From contig NZ_LT575476.1 in assembly GCF_900086655.1 (NCBI RefSeq), forward strand, positions 2,763,869 through 2,827,868: 64,000 nt of DNA, read 5' to 3'. The position numbers and the translations under genes are program-made. The DNA comes from Paenibacillus tuaregi. Its GTDB lineage: Bacteria > Bacillota > Bacilli > Paenibacillales > Paenibacillaceae. Shown here piece after piece: positions 63,614-64,000 of this stretch (position 1 is its first letter; every line of letters starts with the position of its first letter). Under the pieces are notes generated by a model. It was not told the DNA's origin. It saw only the letters and a program-made list of their open reading frames with translations, and searched no databases.

Positions 63614-64000
63614 AGTTCAAACTCCGAGAGAAAGTCGCTAACCTCATCCGGATCAGCGTCCGCTGGCTGAACTGTTCTCTCCCCAACAAGCTTTGCAAAT
63701 GAGACTTCCGGATTCTGGTGTAACGTGTGAAGGAGATCCATGAAATCCCGGATCACTTCCCGCGGAGTGAGCAGCTGATCGGCCCCGAGCCGTCCAACGG
63801 CTGTTTGCATAAAAGCAATAAGCTCCTCATTGGTCAAGGCAGGTGTATATCCAAAATGCTGGCCATGAATTTGAGTAAGCTTCTGCAGCAGGATTAAGAT
63901 TTCCTCATGAGACAGCATGTCGAGTTTAAGAATCGGGCCGGTGTAGTTCATGTACCCTTGATTGGCATATCGCCCTTCTATCAAACGGGAACGAAGCGCT
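63610..64000 (-). CDS. BrxD-like (DUF2791) ATPase, C-terminal part; 5' end outside window
   Basis: The frame is open to the right edge. Its 129 visible residues match the C-terminus of DUF2791/BREX-type AAA+ ATPases: SRLIEGRYANQGYMNY, LDMLSHEEILILLQKLTQIH, LTNEELIAFMQTAVGR and LLTPREVIRDFMDLLHTLHQ with NPEVSF. The Walker motifs lie outside the window. Its stop overlaps the helicase start (ATGA). The partners upstream, which would show whether this is BREX-like, Ter-linked or something else, are not visible. Confidence 0.75.
   Translation of the reverse strand, partial: ALRSRLIEGRYANQGYMNYTGPILKLDMLSHEEILILLQKLTQIHGQHFGYTPALTNEELIAFMQTAVGRLGADQLLTPREVIRDFMDLLHTLHQNPEVSFAKLVGERTVQPADADPDEVSDFLSEFEL

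Overview
The window looks like chromosomal DNA of a spore-forming Firmicute close to Paenibacillus. The grounds are strong AGGAGG-type ribosome sites with frequent GTG and TTG starts, a class III fructose-1,6-bisphosphatase, a triple-SLH surface protein beside a SecA2-type ATPase, secreted beta-1,3-glucanases (GH16 with a ricin-type lectin, and CBM56 with GH64), HelD, and a dense set of MarR/TetR/AraC/GntR/YafY regulators beside efflux pumps. I found no rRNA, tRNA, CRISPR array, prophage or intact transposase. The genus assignment is inference.

Layout. 1-2.5 kb: 3' part of a sensor histidine kinase, then a secreted GH16 glucanase with a candidate catabolite-response element. 2.5-6.7 kb: an operon of MFS pump, macrolide-type glycosyltransferase and RmlA nucleotidyltransferase, divergent from a MarR gene with a twin palindromic operator. 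6.7-10.4 kb: a fold-back (MITE-like) element, a MefA-type MFS pump and fbp. 10.7-15.1 kb: an oxidoreductase operon (DUF2255, two aldo/keto reductases, a frameshifted two-domain carboxymuconolactone decarboxylase, a cupin) divergent from a TetR gene. 15.4-20.9 kb: a 976-residue SLH surface protein and secA2. 21-21.4 kb: two gene remnants abutting. 21.8-31 kb: a membrane-anchored DJ-1/PfpI-like protein, AraC regulator, epoxide hydrolase, a chimeric ECF-sigma fragment, a PP2C-like phosphatase, YdeI, a second and longer copy of the fold-back element, an MFS exporter, and a VOC protein divergent from a YafY/WYL regulator. 31-35 kb: Na+/H+ antiporter, TetA-like pump, MarR.

35.3-43.1 kb is the most interesting block. 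Eight genes run leftwards from a divergent GntR regulator: SIS-domain deglycase, PfkB kinase, Dcu-family carrier, a second PfkB kinase, amidohydrolase, YjbQ, FrlC-like epimerase and a cupin-like protein. The core (SIS + PfkB + Dcu + GntR) matches the logic of the Salmonella fra locus for fructose-asparagine, and the epimerase that of frlC. I read it as a hybrid, enlarged catabolic operon for an Amadori compound (sugar-amino acid conjugate), perhaps fructose-aspartate-like.

43.2-51.9 kb: an RCC1-repeat protein with a VOC protein; a zinc/cadmium module (ArsR/SmtB sensor with both known metal sites, a P1B ATPase with an ArsR-type operator, a methyltransferase); a TetR gene with a double operator and a membrane protein; the GH64 glucanase. 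52-64 kb: rifamycin phosphotransferase, a serine esterase, a SnoaL-like/MarR pair, HelD, a small secreted protein, and at the right edge an Lhr-like helicase overlapping a BrxD-like (DUF2791) ATPase that runs off the window, probably part of a defence or Ter-type operon. Two gene-free gaps (54.6-54.8 and 60.15-60.32 kb) each carry a near-consensus plus-strand promoter followed by one or more intrinsic terminators with no ORF between, so they are small-RNA candidates.
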